The notes below the pieces were generated by a model. It did not search any database, was not told where the DNA came from, and worked only from the letters and a program-made list of their open reading frames with translations. The translations under genes and the position numbers were made by a program. Source: Pelagibius sp. Alg239-R121 (GTDB lineage Bacteria > Pseudomonadota > Alphaproteobacteria > Kiloniellales > Kiloniellaceae). From it: 64,000 nucleotides of DNA. Of the stretch, positions 25,566 through 33,545 are shown in pieces. The stretch covers positions 434,001 through 498,000 of the forward strand of contig NZ_CAMZOF010000003.1 in NCBI RefSeq assembly GCF_947331435.1, given 5' to 3'. The stretch's first letter is position 1. Every line of letters begins with the position of its first letter.

Positions 25566-26702
25566 ATGAAAAGCGTGGAACCTAGCTTTACCATCGGGAT
25601 CGAGGAAGAATATCTGCTCGTCGATCGAGAAACGCGTGATCTTGTCGTCGAAGCGCCTGATGGCCTGATGGATGAATGCGAACGTCGGCTGGATCAGCGG
25701 GTCAGCCGGGAGTTTCTGCAGTCCCAGATCGAAGTCGGTACAAGCAAGTGCAACAATATTAAGGATGCGGCTGAAGAGCTTGCGTTCCTGCGCCGCAATA
25801 TTTCAGAAGTCGCCAACGAATACGGCCTCGCACCGATCGCCGCATCGACCCATCCCTTTGCCGCCTGGGGGGCTCAAAAGCATACGCCACGCGAACGTTA
25901 TGACGTGCTCGCCCGCGATATGCAGGGCGTCGTGCGCCGGCTGTTGATCTGTGGGATGCATGTGCATGTTGGTCTCGACGATGATGATTTGCGCAATGAC
26001 CTGACCGGCCAGATTGCCTATTTCTTGCCGCATCTGCTGGCTCTGACCACCTCTTCACCCTTCTGGAAAGGTGAAGACACCGGTCTGAAGTCCTATCGTC
26101 TATCCGTGTTCAATGAGCTGCCGCGCACCGGGTTGCCCGAGACCTTCGACAGTTTCGACGAGTATCAGCGCCACCTGCAGGCCTTGGTGGGAGCGGGCGT
26201 GATTGAGGACGGCAGCAAGCTTTGGTGGGACGTGCGGCCATCGGCACGTTTTCCCACGCTGGAAATGCGCATCGCCGATGCCTGTACGGCCATTGCCGAC
26301 AGTGTGACCGTTGCGGCGATCTACGTCAGTTTGTTGCGAATGCTCTATACTCTGAAACGCAACAATCAGCGCTGGCGGCGATATGCCAATATGCTCATCC
26401 AGGAAAACCGCTGGCGGGCACAGCGCTATGGGTTGGACGAAGGCTTGATCGATTTCGGCAAGGGCGAGATCTTTCCCTATGCCGACCTGCTCGAGGAAAT
26501 TCTTGGCCTGATTGAAGAGCATGCCGTTGCGCTCGATTGCTGGGAAGAGGTGACCCATGCACGTCAGATCGTGGCGCGTGGAACCTCGGCTCACCGCCAA
26601 GTCGCCATTTTCAATGACGCACTGGAAAAGGGCGCAGAGCGACCCGAAGCCTTGCGTCAGGTTGTGGATTTTCTGATCGAGGAGACAGTGAACGGGCTTT
26701 AA
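25566..26702 (+). CDS. Carboxylate-amine ligase (YbdK/GCS2 family)
   Basis: 378 aa of the glutamate-cysteine ligase 2 family. The ATP-grasp-like ligase fold is marked by FTIGIEEEYLLVDRETRDL, FLQSQIEVGTSKC, LICGMHVHVGLDD, WWDVRPSARFPTLEMRIADAC and QENRWRAQRYGL. YbdK of E. coli has weak gamma-glutamylcysteine synthetase activity, but the physiological product of most members is unknown. Its pairing with an N-formylglutamate amidohydrolase suggests making and breaking of one acyl-glutamate or gamma-glutamyl compound. That is inference. Confidence 0.88.
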   Translation: MKSVEPSFTIGIEEEYLLVDRETRDLVVEAPDGLMDECERRLDQRVSREFLQSQIEVGTSKCNNIKDAAEELAFLRRNISEVANEYGLAPIAASTHPFAAWGAQKHTPRERYDVLARDMQGVVRRLLICGMHVHVGLDDDDLRNDLTGQIAYFLPHLLALTTSSPFWKGEDTGLKSYRLSVFNELPRTGLPETFDSFDEYQRHLQALVGAGVIEDGSKLWWDVRPSARFPTLEMRIADACTAIADSVTVAAIYVSLLRMLYTLKRNNQRWRRYANMLIQENRWRAQRYGLDEGLIDFGKGEIFPYADLLEEILGLIEEHAVALDCWEEVTHARQIVARGTSAHRQVAIFNDALEKGAERPEALRQVVDFLIEETVNGL

Positions 26703-26833
26703 CCGCCGGGGACTGAACCTCATGTACTATAAATAAGAGATTGCCGGGATCGGTCTGTACCTCTTCGACGGACGATCCAGACAGACTCGCGTAACAACCT
26801 GCGTATCCAGAGGTGGATGGGAGCTGAAGAACC

Positions 26834-27139
26834 ATGTCGATAGATGAAAAAACACAAACAGAACTCGAAGCGGCGGCTTTCCGCCGGCTGGTTTCCCATC
26901 TGCGCGAGAGAACCGACGTTCAGAACATTGATCTGATGAATCTGGGTGGATTCTGCCGGAACTGCCTGTCCAAGTGGTACCGCGCCGCTGCCGAGGACCG
27001 GGGGCTGGAACTCGACTACGATTCGGCGCGCGAGATCGTATACGGGATGCCTTATTCAGAGTGGAAAGAGAAATATCAGACCGAGGCGTCGGCAGAGCAA
27101 AAAGCCGCTTTCGAAGAGTCTCATAAGGCACAGGGTTGA
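26834..27139 (+). CDS. DUF1244 family protein
   Basis: 101 aa from ATG 26834. The family mark is LMNLGGFCRNCLSKWYRAAAE (residues ~34-54) with a CxxC pair that could bind a metal, followed by YDSAREIVYGMPYSEWKEKYQ. DUF1244 proteins are small, widespread in proteobacteria and of unknown function; structures show a helical fold. The start lies 131 bases after the YbdK-type ligase. Confidence 0.9.
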   Translation: MSIDEKTQTELEAAAFRRLVSHLRERTDVQNIDLMNLGGFCRNCLSKWYRAAAEDRGLELDYDSAREIVYGMPYSEWKEKYQTEASAEQKAAFEESHKAQG

Positions 27140-27411
27140 ATCCGGGCTTCGTAAAACCGGGGACTAAGTTTTTTCCTTTTTGACGTTTAGCGCCGTTGCC
27201 TGGAACCGGGCGCGGCGATAGTCTGCGCCGCGATTTAAAATTCAGCGTCGCGGCGGCGGACCTGCTGCGCGACAACGAGGCTGGTCGCTTTTCACTCTGT
27301 CGTCGAAAAGCGCAAATCAGCCTCTAATTTGGCGAGTTTGAGTGCGAATGCACTCTGGGAAACAGGGGCTGCCGATTCCTTAGGAGCCGGCGGCAAGACA
27401 GGAGAATTCAG

Positions 27412-27669
27412 ATGGCGGAAGTTGGTGGTGTCGGAGCGGAGCAGTTGAAGTCCTATATCGAGCGGATTGAGCGTCTCGAAGAAGAAAAGGCCGCGACTGC
27501 GACGGATATCCGCGAGGTCTATGCCGAAGCCAAGGGCAACGGGTATGACAGCAAAATCATGCGGCAGATCGTGCGGCTCAGAAAGATGGATGAGCAGGAC
27601 CGGCAGGAGCAGGAAGCAATTCTCGAGCTCTACAAGCACGCTCTTGGCTTAATCGAATCAGCGGAATAG
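27412..27669 (+). CDS. gapR: Nucleoid-associated protein GapR (DUF2312)
   Basis: 85 aa from ATG 27412 with GGAG upstream. It is almost entirely helical: LKSYIERIERLEEEKAATATDIREVYAEAKGNGYDSKIMRQIVRLRK is the conserved core (read in segments), followed by an acidic dimerising helix. GapR in Caulobacter forms a tetrameric clamp around overtwisted DNA ahead of replication and transcription forks. The residues contacting DNA (K/R of the core) are present. Confidence 0.93.
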   Translation: MAEVGGVGAEQLKSYIERIERLEEEKAATATDIREVYAEAKGNGYDSKIMRQIVRLRKMDEQDRQEQEAILELYKHALGLIESAE

Positions 27670-27714
27670 ATGCAGTACCAGCCGCGTTGACGGACGGAAG
27701 CGGAACGGATCGGG

Positions 27715-28359
27715 TCAGGTCGGCCTGACGAATGCGCGGCGTTCGGCTTCTAGTTCCGCCCTGCGGAAGCAGCCTTCCACATGGTCGTTCACCAGTCCCA
27801 TTGCCTGCATGAAGGCATAGATCGTGGTCGGCCCGACGAAACTCCAGCCGCGCTTTTTCAGGTCTTTTGAAAGTGCTGTGGAGTGCGCGGTTGTTGGGTT
27901 TGCAACCAGCACCGATTTCGTCATGCGGTCGGGGCGCTCGTTCGCTGCGGGTTCGAACTGCCAGAAGTACGTGGCAAGAGATCCAAATTCATCGCGTAGG
28001 TCCAAAGCTCTGCGTGCATTATTGATAGCCGATTCGATTTTCTTGCGATGACGGATGATGTCCGCATTGCCCAGGAGGCGGACAATGTCCGATTCGCCGA
28101 ATTCCGCGAGGTGCGTAAAATCGAATTCGGCCATGGCGGATCGGAAGCTTTCCCGTTTTCGCAGGATCGTGAGCCAGGACAGTCCGGCCTGGAATCCTTC
28201 AAGGCAGATTTTCTCAAAAAGGCGGCGGTCATCCCCGACCGGTTGTCCCCATTCCAGGTCGTGGTAAGCCATGTAATCGACGTGGCCGGCGTGCCACCAA
28301 CAGCGGTCGATACCGTCTTCGCCTTTGATCAAACCTTCGATTTCCTGCCGTTCTTCCAC
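27715..28359 (-). CDS. tag: DNA-3-methyladenine glycosylase I
   Basis: 214 aa with the Tag helix-hairpin-helix fold: DRCWWHAGHVDYMAYHDLEWGQP (zinc Cys and His, then YHDxEWG), LFEKICLEGFQAGLSWLTILRKRE, and LKKRGWSFVGPTTIYAFMQAMGLVNDH with the C-terminal HVEGC zinc ligands. It removes 3-methyladenine from DNA as the first step of base excision. It converges on gapR. The AdaA homologue at 34686-35303 would be a natural regulator of alkylation repair in the same genome. Confidence 0.93.
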   Translation of the reverse strand: MEERQEIEGLIKGEDGIDRCWWHAGHVDYMAYHDLEWGQPVGDDRRLFEKICLEGFQAGLSWLTILRKRESFRSAMAEFDFTHLAEFGESDIVRLLGNADIIRHRKKIESAINNARRALDLRDEFGSLATYFWQFEPAANERPDRMTKSVLVANPTTAHSTALSKDLKKRGWSFVGPTTIYAFMQAMGLVNDHVEGCFRRAELEAERRAFVRPT

Positions 28360-28523
28360 GAAACGATCTTCCTTCCCGCGGTCGCCCCCAGCTTCATTGC
28401 TGGGAGATTCCAGTGCTGCCTGAACAAACAGTGAGCTAAATCAATTTATTGGAAGAGGGACTCCCCTCAAAGCACCAACGCAGAACGGATTGAGAAAAAA
28501 TTCGAAAGGGCTGTTTGAAGCCG

Positions 28524-28578
28524 TTGACAGGCTCGACAAATATAGCTTTACTGCAATTGCAAATCATTCTTATTAACA
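28524..28578 (+). promoter_or_regulatory. Sigma-70 promoter overlapped by a Fur-box-like operator
   Basis: A perfect TTGACA (28524-28529), 17-base spacer and TTTACT (28547-28552). The -10 and start region are covered by TGCAATTGCAAATCATTCTT (28552-28571), which continues TATTAACA. The core AAATCATTCTTATT fits the NATA/AT-rich hexamer pattern of Fur boxes with few mismatches. Repression by iron-loaded Fur is the simplest reading and fits the imelysin genes downstream. Confidence 0.55.
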
Positions 28579-28592
28579 GTGAAGACGCAGCG

Positions 28593-29093
28593 GTGATTCA
28601 GGAAGACCCAACCAAGGCTTGGATGAGCGAATTGAGCGATGGACAACAGCTGGTTGTCTGGTCGTTCCGCCGCTGGCTGAGCGGAAAACAAAGCTGGTCG
28701 TTGGTATGGAACGAATTTGCCGTGCGGTTCGGTGCCGAGCCGGCACGACCGTTGCTATCGAGCTTCGTCCGACTGGTCGATGCGATCCGATCAGGTGCGC
28801 GCAGGGTGGTTCATTATCACCAACCCTGCTGCCCCTGTGTCGGCGCCGACGAAGCTTTGCTGACCTCGATCATCGGGGCGGCGCAGGCGGGCAGGAAAGA
28901 CCTTGTGCGGACCTATGCTCTTGAGATGGTGCAGGATCCGATGGCGGATGCACTGGTCGAACGGGCGCTTGATCTGGCAACGGTTCTCTCGGAACGCGGT
29001 GTTGAAGTGCCGCATCAACGCGAGTGGAAGTCCTTTTCTGGCGTGCAGCCGTCGCTGCAGGAAGAGCAACGGGAGGCCGTGACTTTGCACTAG
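28593..29093 (+). CDS. Unknown 166-aa protein with a CCPC motif, under a Fur-box promoter
   Basis: I do not recognise the family. The start is placed at GTG 28593, just after the predicted transcript start; ATG 28623 with AAGG upstream is equally possible. Two helical segments flank RRVVHYHQPCCPCVGADE, a compact His/Cys cluster (HxH, CCxC) that could bind Fe, Zn or a cluster. No signal peptide or membrane helix. The protein has WSFRRWLSGKQSW near the N-terminus. The Fur-like promoter and the imelysin gene 200 bases downstream suggest an iron-limitation role, as a cytoplasmic partner or regulator. Confidence 0.65.
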   Translation: MIQEDPTKAWMSELSDGQQLVVWSFRRWLSGKQSWSLVWNEFAVRFGAEPARPLLSSFVRLVDAIRSGARRVVHYHQPCCPCVGADEALLTSIIGAAQAGRKDLVRTYALEMVQDPMADALVERALDLATVLSERGVEVPHQREWKSFSGVQPSLQEEQREAVTLH

Positions 29094-29297
29094 AGCGCAA
29101 TCGTTTCTGAGGGAAGCAAACAAGAAAGGTCGCATTTCGACCCGTTGATTAGGAGGCTGGATCACGGCATTCGCTGAGGCAGTGAATAGCATTCAGCCTC
29201 GAGGTGATGTGAAGGCTGTGAGCGGGCATGCGGACCAACGATGATCCCGGCTTGTGAACAAAAAACTTGGAAAACTGGATCTATGGCGGAGAAAAAA

Positions 29298-30584
29298 ATG
29301 AATCAGAGGATCGGTCTTGCGGTGGCGGCGGGTCTTGCGGCGGCATCCCATTTGTTGGTGCCTGTTTCGGCGCACGCAGACGCACCCACGAAGGTGGAGG
29401 TTTTAAAGACCTATGGCGATATCGCGCTTGCTGGCTACGAAGATTCGCTCGTAACCGCGAAAACGCTGAAATCAGCTGTTGATGCCCTGATCACTGCGCC
29501 AAACCGGGCTTCGCTGATGCAGGCGCGTGCTGCCTGGCTGGCAGCCCGCGCGCCCTATCAGCAAACTGAAGTCTATCGTTTCGGCAATGCCATCGTCGAC
29601 GACTGGGAAGGCCGCGTAAACGCCTGGCCGCTTGATGAAGGTCTGATTGACTATGTGTCGACCAGCTACGGCACCGAATCTGATGAGAACGCCTTTTATG
29701 CGGTAAACGTCATTGCGAGCCCGAAACTCAAGGTCGGCGGCAAGGAAATCGACGCCACGAACATCACGCCGGCACTGCTGGCCGATGAGCTCCAGGAAGC
29801 AGGCGAAGTTGAGGCAAACGTTGCGACCGGTTACCACGCGATCGAGTTTCTGCTTTGGGGACAGGACCTCAACGGAACAGACGCTGGTGCCGGCAACCGG
29901 CCAGCGACGGATTTCGATCCCGCCAATTGCACAGGCGGCAACTGTGACCGACGCGTTGCCTATCTTCGGGCGGCGACGGATCTGCTGATTGCGGATCTGG
30001 AGGAAATGGTGGCGAACTGGAAGCCCGGTGCTGCTGCCCGAATTGCTCTGAGCCAAAACGGTGAAGACAGTGGCCTGTCGGCGATCCTGACCGGGATGGG
30101 GTCTTTGTCTTACGGTGAACTGGCGGGCGAGCGCATGAAGCTTGGGTTGTTGCTTAACGACCCTGAAGAAGAGCACGACTGTTTCGCCGACAACACGCAC
30201 AACTCTCACTACTACGATGTTTTGGGTATCTCGAATGTCTACCGCGGCCGTTACCGCCGGATCGATGGATCGGTTGTCGAAGGACCGAGCATCGCTGACC
30301 TCGTTGCTGCTGCTGACAGTGGTGTAGACGCCGAGCTCGACGGTAAGCTGAATCAAACCCTCTTTGCCGCCGAAGCGATGGTGCGTAGAGCTGAAAGCAC
30401 CGAGGCCTACGATCAGATGATCGGTGAAGGCAATGAAAAAGGAAATGCTGCCGTCCAGGGCGTCATCGATGCGCTTGTCTCGCAGACCAAGTCGATCGAA
30501 CGCGCAGTCTCAGTGTTGAAGTTAGGCAATGTTGCTTTCGAGGGGTCCGACAGCCTCGACGACCCTTCCGCAGTCTTTCACTAA
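29298..30584 (+). CDS. Imelysin-family iron-regulated protein (IrpA-like)
   Basis: 428 aa from ATG 29298, chosen for GGAG 6 bases upstream. The signal peptide is MNQRIGLAVAAGLAAASHLL. The mature protein is a double helical bundle with the imelysin GxHxxE motif in GYHAIEFLLWGQD. There is a duplicated half with ECDCFADNTHNSHYYDVLGI-type text. IrpA/imelysin proteins are periplasmic or surface-exposed, iron-regulated and thought to bind iron; peptidase M75 activity is doubtful. It is followed by a very strong terminator, so it may be transcribed apart from the di-haem operon. Confidence 0.88.
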   Translation: MNQRIGLAVAAGLAAASHLLVPVSAHADAPTKVEVLKTYGDIALAGYEDSLVTAKTLKSAVDALITAPNRASLMQARAAWLAARAPYQQTEVYRFGNAIVDDWEGRVNAWPLDEGLIDYVSTSYGTESDENAFYAVNVIASPKLKVGGKEIDATNITPALLADELQEAGEVEANVATGYHAIEFLLWGQDLNGTDAGAGNRPATDFDPANCTGGNCDRRVAYLRAATDLLIADLEEMVANWKPGAAARIALSQNGEDSGLSAILTGMGSLSYGELAGERMKLGLLLNDPEEEHDCFADNTHNSHYYDVLGISNVYRGRYRRIDGSVVEGPSIADLVAAADSGVDAELDGKLNQTLFAAEAMVRRAESTEAYDQMIGEGNEKGNAAVQGVIDALVSQTKSIERAVSVLKLGNVAFEGSDSLDDPSAVFH

Positions 30585-30606
30585 GCTATTCTTGCTCTCC
30601 GCGGGC

Positions 30607-30664
30607 GGGGGGACGGACACAGTGATCCACCTCTCACTGACTTTGTCCGTCCCCCCAATTTTTT
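30607..30664 (+). terminator. Strong Rho-independent terminator after imelysin
   Basis: 13-bp perfect arms GGGGGGACGGACA (30607-30619) and TGTCCGTCCCCCC (30644-30656). They enclose a second stem CAGTGA/TCACTG (30620-30625 with 30634-30639). A run of seven Ts follows. It separates imelysin from the downstream operon. Confidence 0.9.
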
Positions 30665-30918
30665 TCTCAATAAAAACGGCAAGCGACACAGTTTCGTGAG
30701 TCGTTTGCACGAAGAAATACAGTGTGTGAACCGGGCTTCCGTTACTCTACCAGCGCGGTTGACCTCAAAAATGTCATAGACGGGACTTTCAGGTTCGATT
30801 GACCGGTGCTAAGCTAGCTTAAGCGTGGCGCAGTTTCGCAACCGCAAAGCAGAAAAGAAGTGCAAGATCGCACACGTTTTCTGCATATCTTATTGAGATA
30901 TAAGAAAGTTAACCGGCG
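30665..30918 (+). promoter_or_regulatory. Leader of the di-haem/imelysin-like operon
   Basis: About 250 bases with no gene. Close to the start codon, CTTAT-N6-ATAAG (30889-30904) is an inverted repeat in an A+T-rich context that could be an iron-regulator site (Fur or Irr type). GCTAAGCTAGCTTAAGC at about 30810 is another near-palindrome. No convincing -35/-10 pair is visible. Confidence 0.35.
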
Positions 30919-32433
30919 ATGCATTTGTCATCTGTGATCACAGGCGCAACTGTTCTCTGTGCCTTGGCAGTTGCCGCAGCAGCTGCAGTGCTCGATCACC
31001 GGGATGATCTAAATTACAATGAAAAGTTGAAAATAACTTCGGTTACTGCTTGGGCTGATGACTTCAGCAAGCCGGAAAAGTATGAACGGTGGCCAGCCGG
31101 CGCGGGGACCTCCAAAAAGGTTTTCAATAAGGACGCCTTTTCACAGTTTTTACCAAACCTTTCATTCGAAGAGGAGCAGCGCGCAAAGGTCGGCAACGGC
31201 ATCTTCAAGAAGATCTGGGTGTCGTCCCCCTCCTCGACGCAGGCGTCGGATGGCCTCGGGCCGCTCTATAACGCACGTGCCTGCCAGCGGTGCCACTTGA
31301 AAGACGGACGTGGTCAGCCGCCCGGTCCCGGTGAAGCCGCGGTATCCATGTTTTTACGCCTATCGGTTCCACCCCGGAACGCGGCCGAGAGAGCTGCGCT
31401 TGCGGCTGCCGAGATCCCATTGATCCCGGAACCGACCTACGGCACGCAGCTTCAGAACTTTGCGGTGCCGGGCCACAGTGCCGAAGGTGAGATGGTCATC
31501 GAATATGAGGAAATTCCGGTCACGCTGAATGGAGGCGAGGTCGCTTTTTTGCGCAAACCGAGCTACTCGATAGACCGGCTTGCCTACGGACCGCTTGATC
31601 CCAAAACCCTGCTAAGCCCCCGTATTGCCAATCAAATGATCGGTCTTGGATTGCTCGAAGCGATTCATGAAGGCGATATCCTGGCTCTCTCTGATCCAGA
31701 AGATAGAGATGGTGACGGCATCTCAGGCCGGCCCAACTGGGTGCGGAACGAAGACACTGGAAAGCTGGCCGTTGGACGCTTTGGCTGGAAAGCGGGTAAT
31801 CCCAGCATCAGGCAGCAATCTGCCCATGCCTTTACCGGCGATATCGGTATTTCGACCTCGCTCACCCGGGCGCATTGGGGCGAATGCACGGCACGGCAGG
31901 AAGACTGCCGCAGCGCGCCAGATGGCGTGCAGCTCGCGCTTGGCGATGTCGAAGCACCGGACAATGTGCTCGATCTTGTGACATTTTACGCGCGCAGCCT
32001 CGCGGTTCCGGCGCGCAGGGATCTCGACGATGGGGATGTTCTGACCGGCAAAGCGCTGTTTTACGGCGCTGGCTGTGCGACATGCCACATGCCGAAATTT
32101 GTGACCCGCCGGGACGCCGAACCTGAAGCCTATGCGTTTCAGTTGATCTGGCCCTATAGCGATCTGCTGCTTCATGATATGGGGGAGGGCCTGTCAGACA
32201 ACCGTCCCGAGTGGAAAGCGAATGGCCGCGAATGGCGGACAGCTCCACTTTGGGGCATCGGCCTGACAGAGACGGTGAACGGGCACACGAAATTTCTTCA
32301 CGACGGCCGTGCGAGAAATCTGCTTGAGGCGGTTCTCTGGCACGGCGGAGAAGCGGAACAGGCTCGGCAGATGGTTGTCGATATGACACCTGGGGAACGA
32401 GAAGCCCTATTGGCTTTCGTTGGATCACTGTGA
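30919..32433 (+). CDS. Di-haem oxidoreductase family protein (DUF1111, COG3488)
   Basis: 504 aa with an N-terminal signal (VITGATVLCALAVAAAAAVL) and two c-type haem sites: CQRCH at 122-126 and CATCH at 386-390. Other marks are PLYNARACQRCHLKDGRGQPPGPGE (read in parts), DGDGISGRPNW and HDMGEGLSDNRPEW. These periplasmic proteins resemble di-haem peroxidases and are often called thiol oxidoreductases, though the reaction is unproven. The stop codon overlaps the GTG of the next gene (GTGA), so the two are translationally coupled. Confidence 0.9.
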   Translation: MHLSSVITGATVLCALAVAAAAAVLDHRDDLNYNEKLKITSVTAWADDFSKPEKYERWPAGAGTSKKVFNKDAFSQFLPNLSFEEEQRAKVGNGIFKKIWVSSPSSTQASDGLGPLYNARACQRCHLKDGRGQPPGPGEAAVSMFLRLSVPPRNAAERAALAAAEIPLIPEPTYGTQLQNFAVPGHSAEGEMVIEYEEIPVTLNGGEVAFLRKPSYSIDRLAYGPLDPKTLLSPRIANQMIGLGLLEAIHEGDILALSDPEDRDGDGISGRPNWVRNEDTGKLAVGRFGWKAGNPSIRQQSAHAFTGDIGISTSLTRAHWGECTARQEDCRSAPDGVQLALGDVEAPDNVLDLVTFYARSLAVPARRDLDDGDVLTGKALFYGAGCATCHMPKFVTRRDAEPEAYAFQLIWPYSDLLLHDMGEGLSDNRPEWKANGREWRTAPLWGIGLTETVNGHTKFLHDGRARNLLEAVLWHGGEAEQARQMVVDMTPGEREALLAFVGSL

Positions 32434-33545
32434 CAGGACCTCGGCAAATGCGTGGACTTACCGTTCTGATTTTTGGCTTTCTCCTCACCTGGCCGCTGGG
32501 GAGTGGACTTGGCTTTGCGCAAGATGCCAAGAGCGAGGCTGGTCCGGACTATGCGGCAATCGTTCAGGCTACCGTGACTCACCACATTCGGCCGGCTTAT
32601 GGACGGATGGCTAAGGCAAGCAAAAACCTTGCACTTATCGTTCAGGCCGCCTGCCGAACAGATGACGGCGTGAATACTCCTATCATAGCGAAGTCGTTCA
32701 TGGATCTGGTGACCGCATGGGTGGCGATACAGCACGTTCGCTTTGGTCCCGTGACGGACGAAAACCGTTACGAACGCATTGCATTTTGGCCGGACCCAAA
32801 GAACACCACCTCCCGGCAGCTTGCCAAGGTTTTGGACAAGCGCGATCAGACCGCAACCAGTGCCGAGTCCTTGGCGAAGAAATCCATTGCGCTGCAGGGG
32901 TTGACGGCGCTTGAGCGGCTCATGACGATGAAACCGGCCGGCCTGCGGGAGGATAGCGTTTTTCGCTGTCAGTATGCTCAGGCCATCACGGCAAATCTGG
33001 TCCGGATGACGAGTGAAATCGACGTTGCCTGGGGCCCCGACAAAGATTTTGCCCGCGTCTTGGGACAGCCGGGGCCGCAAAATCCGCTCTACCGTGATCA
33101 TCGCGAAGCCGCGCTGGAAGTCGTTAAGTCTCTCAGCGGCGGTTTGCAGTTTCTGCATGACCGGAAGTTGAAGGCACCGCTGGGCGACAGCATCGAAAAG
33201 GCGCGGCCGAAACGCGGCGAATTCTGGCGTTCCGGAACCACTCTCGAAGCTTTGGATGCAAACTTCGAAAGCCTGCTGGAGCTCTATGTAAAAAGCGGGA
33301 TCTCGGCCTATGTCAAAAAGGCGGATAGGGGGCTGGACGGGACCCTTTTGGGGTCTTACGAACAGGCATTAATGACCCTGAAAGCGGTGGATAAGCCCTT
33401 CATTGAAGCCGCAAGCGACAAAACCTTGCGTCCTAAGCTGGATTATCTGCGTTTTCTTGCAGAAGACCTGCACTTAAGGACCTCCGGAAACCTCGCCCTC
33501 ACCCTCAACCTATCCCTTGGCTTCAATGCTTTGGATGGCGATTGA
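32430..33545 (+). CDS. Imelysin-like exported protein (COG3489 type)
   Basis: 371 aa. GTG 32430 overlaps the previous stop. Signal peptide MRGLTVLIFGFLLTWPLGSG. The helical-bundle fold is imelysin-like (HHIRPAYGRMAKASKNLA; YERIAFWPDPKN). Where imelysin has GxHxxE, this protein reads GLTALERLM, so the His is replaced by Thr, as seems usual in this subgroup. It is probably a periplasmic partner of the di-haem protein. The stop overlaps the start of the DUF1513 gene. Confidence 0.83.
   Translation: MTGPRQMRGLTVLIFGFLLTWPLGSGLGFAQDAKSEAGPDYAAIVQATVTHHIRPAYGRMAKASKNLALIVQAACRTDDGVNTPIIAKSFMDLVTAWVAIQHVRFGPVTDENRYERIAFWPDPKNTTSRQLAKVLDKRDQTATSAESLAKKSIALQGLTALERLMTMKPAGLREDSVFRCQYAQAITANLVRMTSEIDVAWGPDKDFARVLGQPGPQNPLYRDHREAALEVVKSLSGGLQFLHDRKLKAPLGDSIEKARPKRGEFWRSGTTLEALDANFESLLELYVKSGISAYVKKADRGLDGTLLGSYEQALMTLKAVDKPFIEAASDKTLRPKLDYLRFLAEDLHLRTSGNLALTLNLSLGFNALDGD

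Noticed and set aside
28593-29093. Reading the CCPC protein as a ferredoxin or Fur-family regulator
   Set aside because: The Cys spacing does not match ferredoxin CxxCxxC or the Fur CxxC pairs, and no winged helix is visible.
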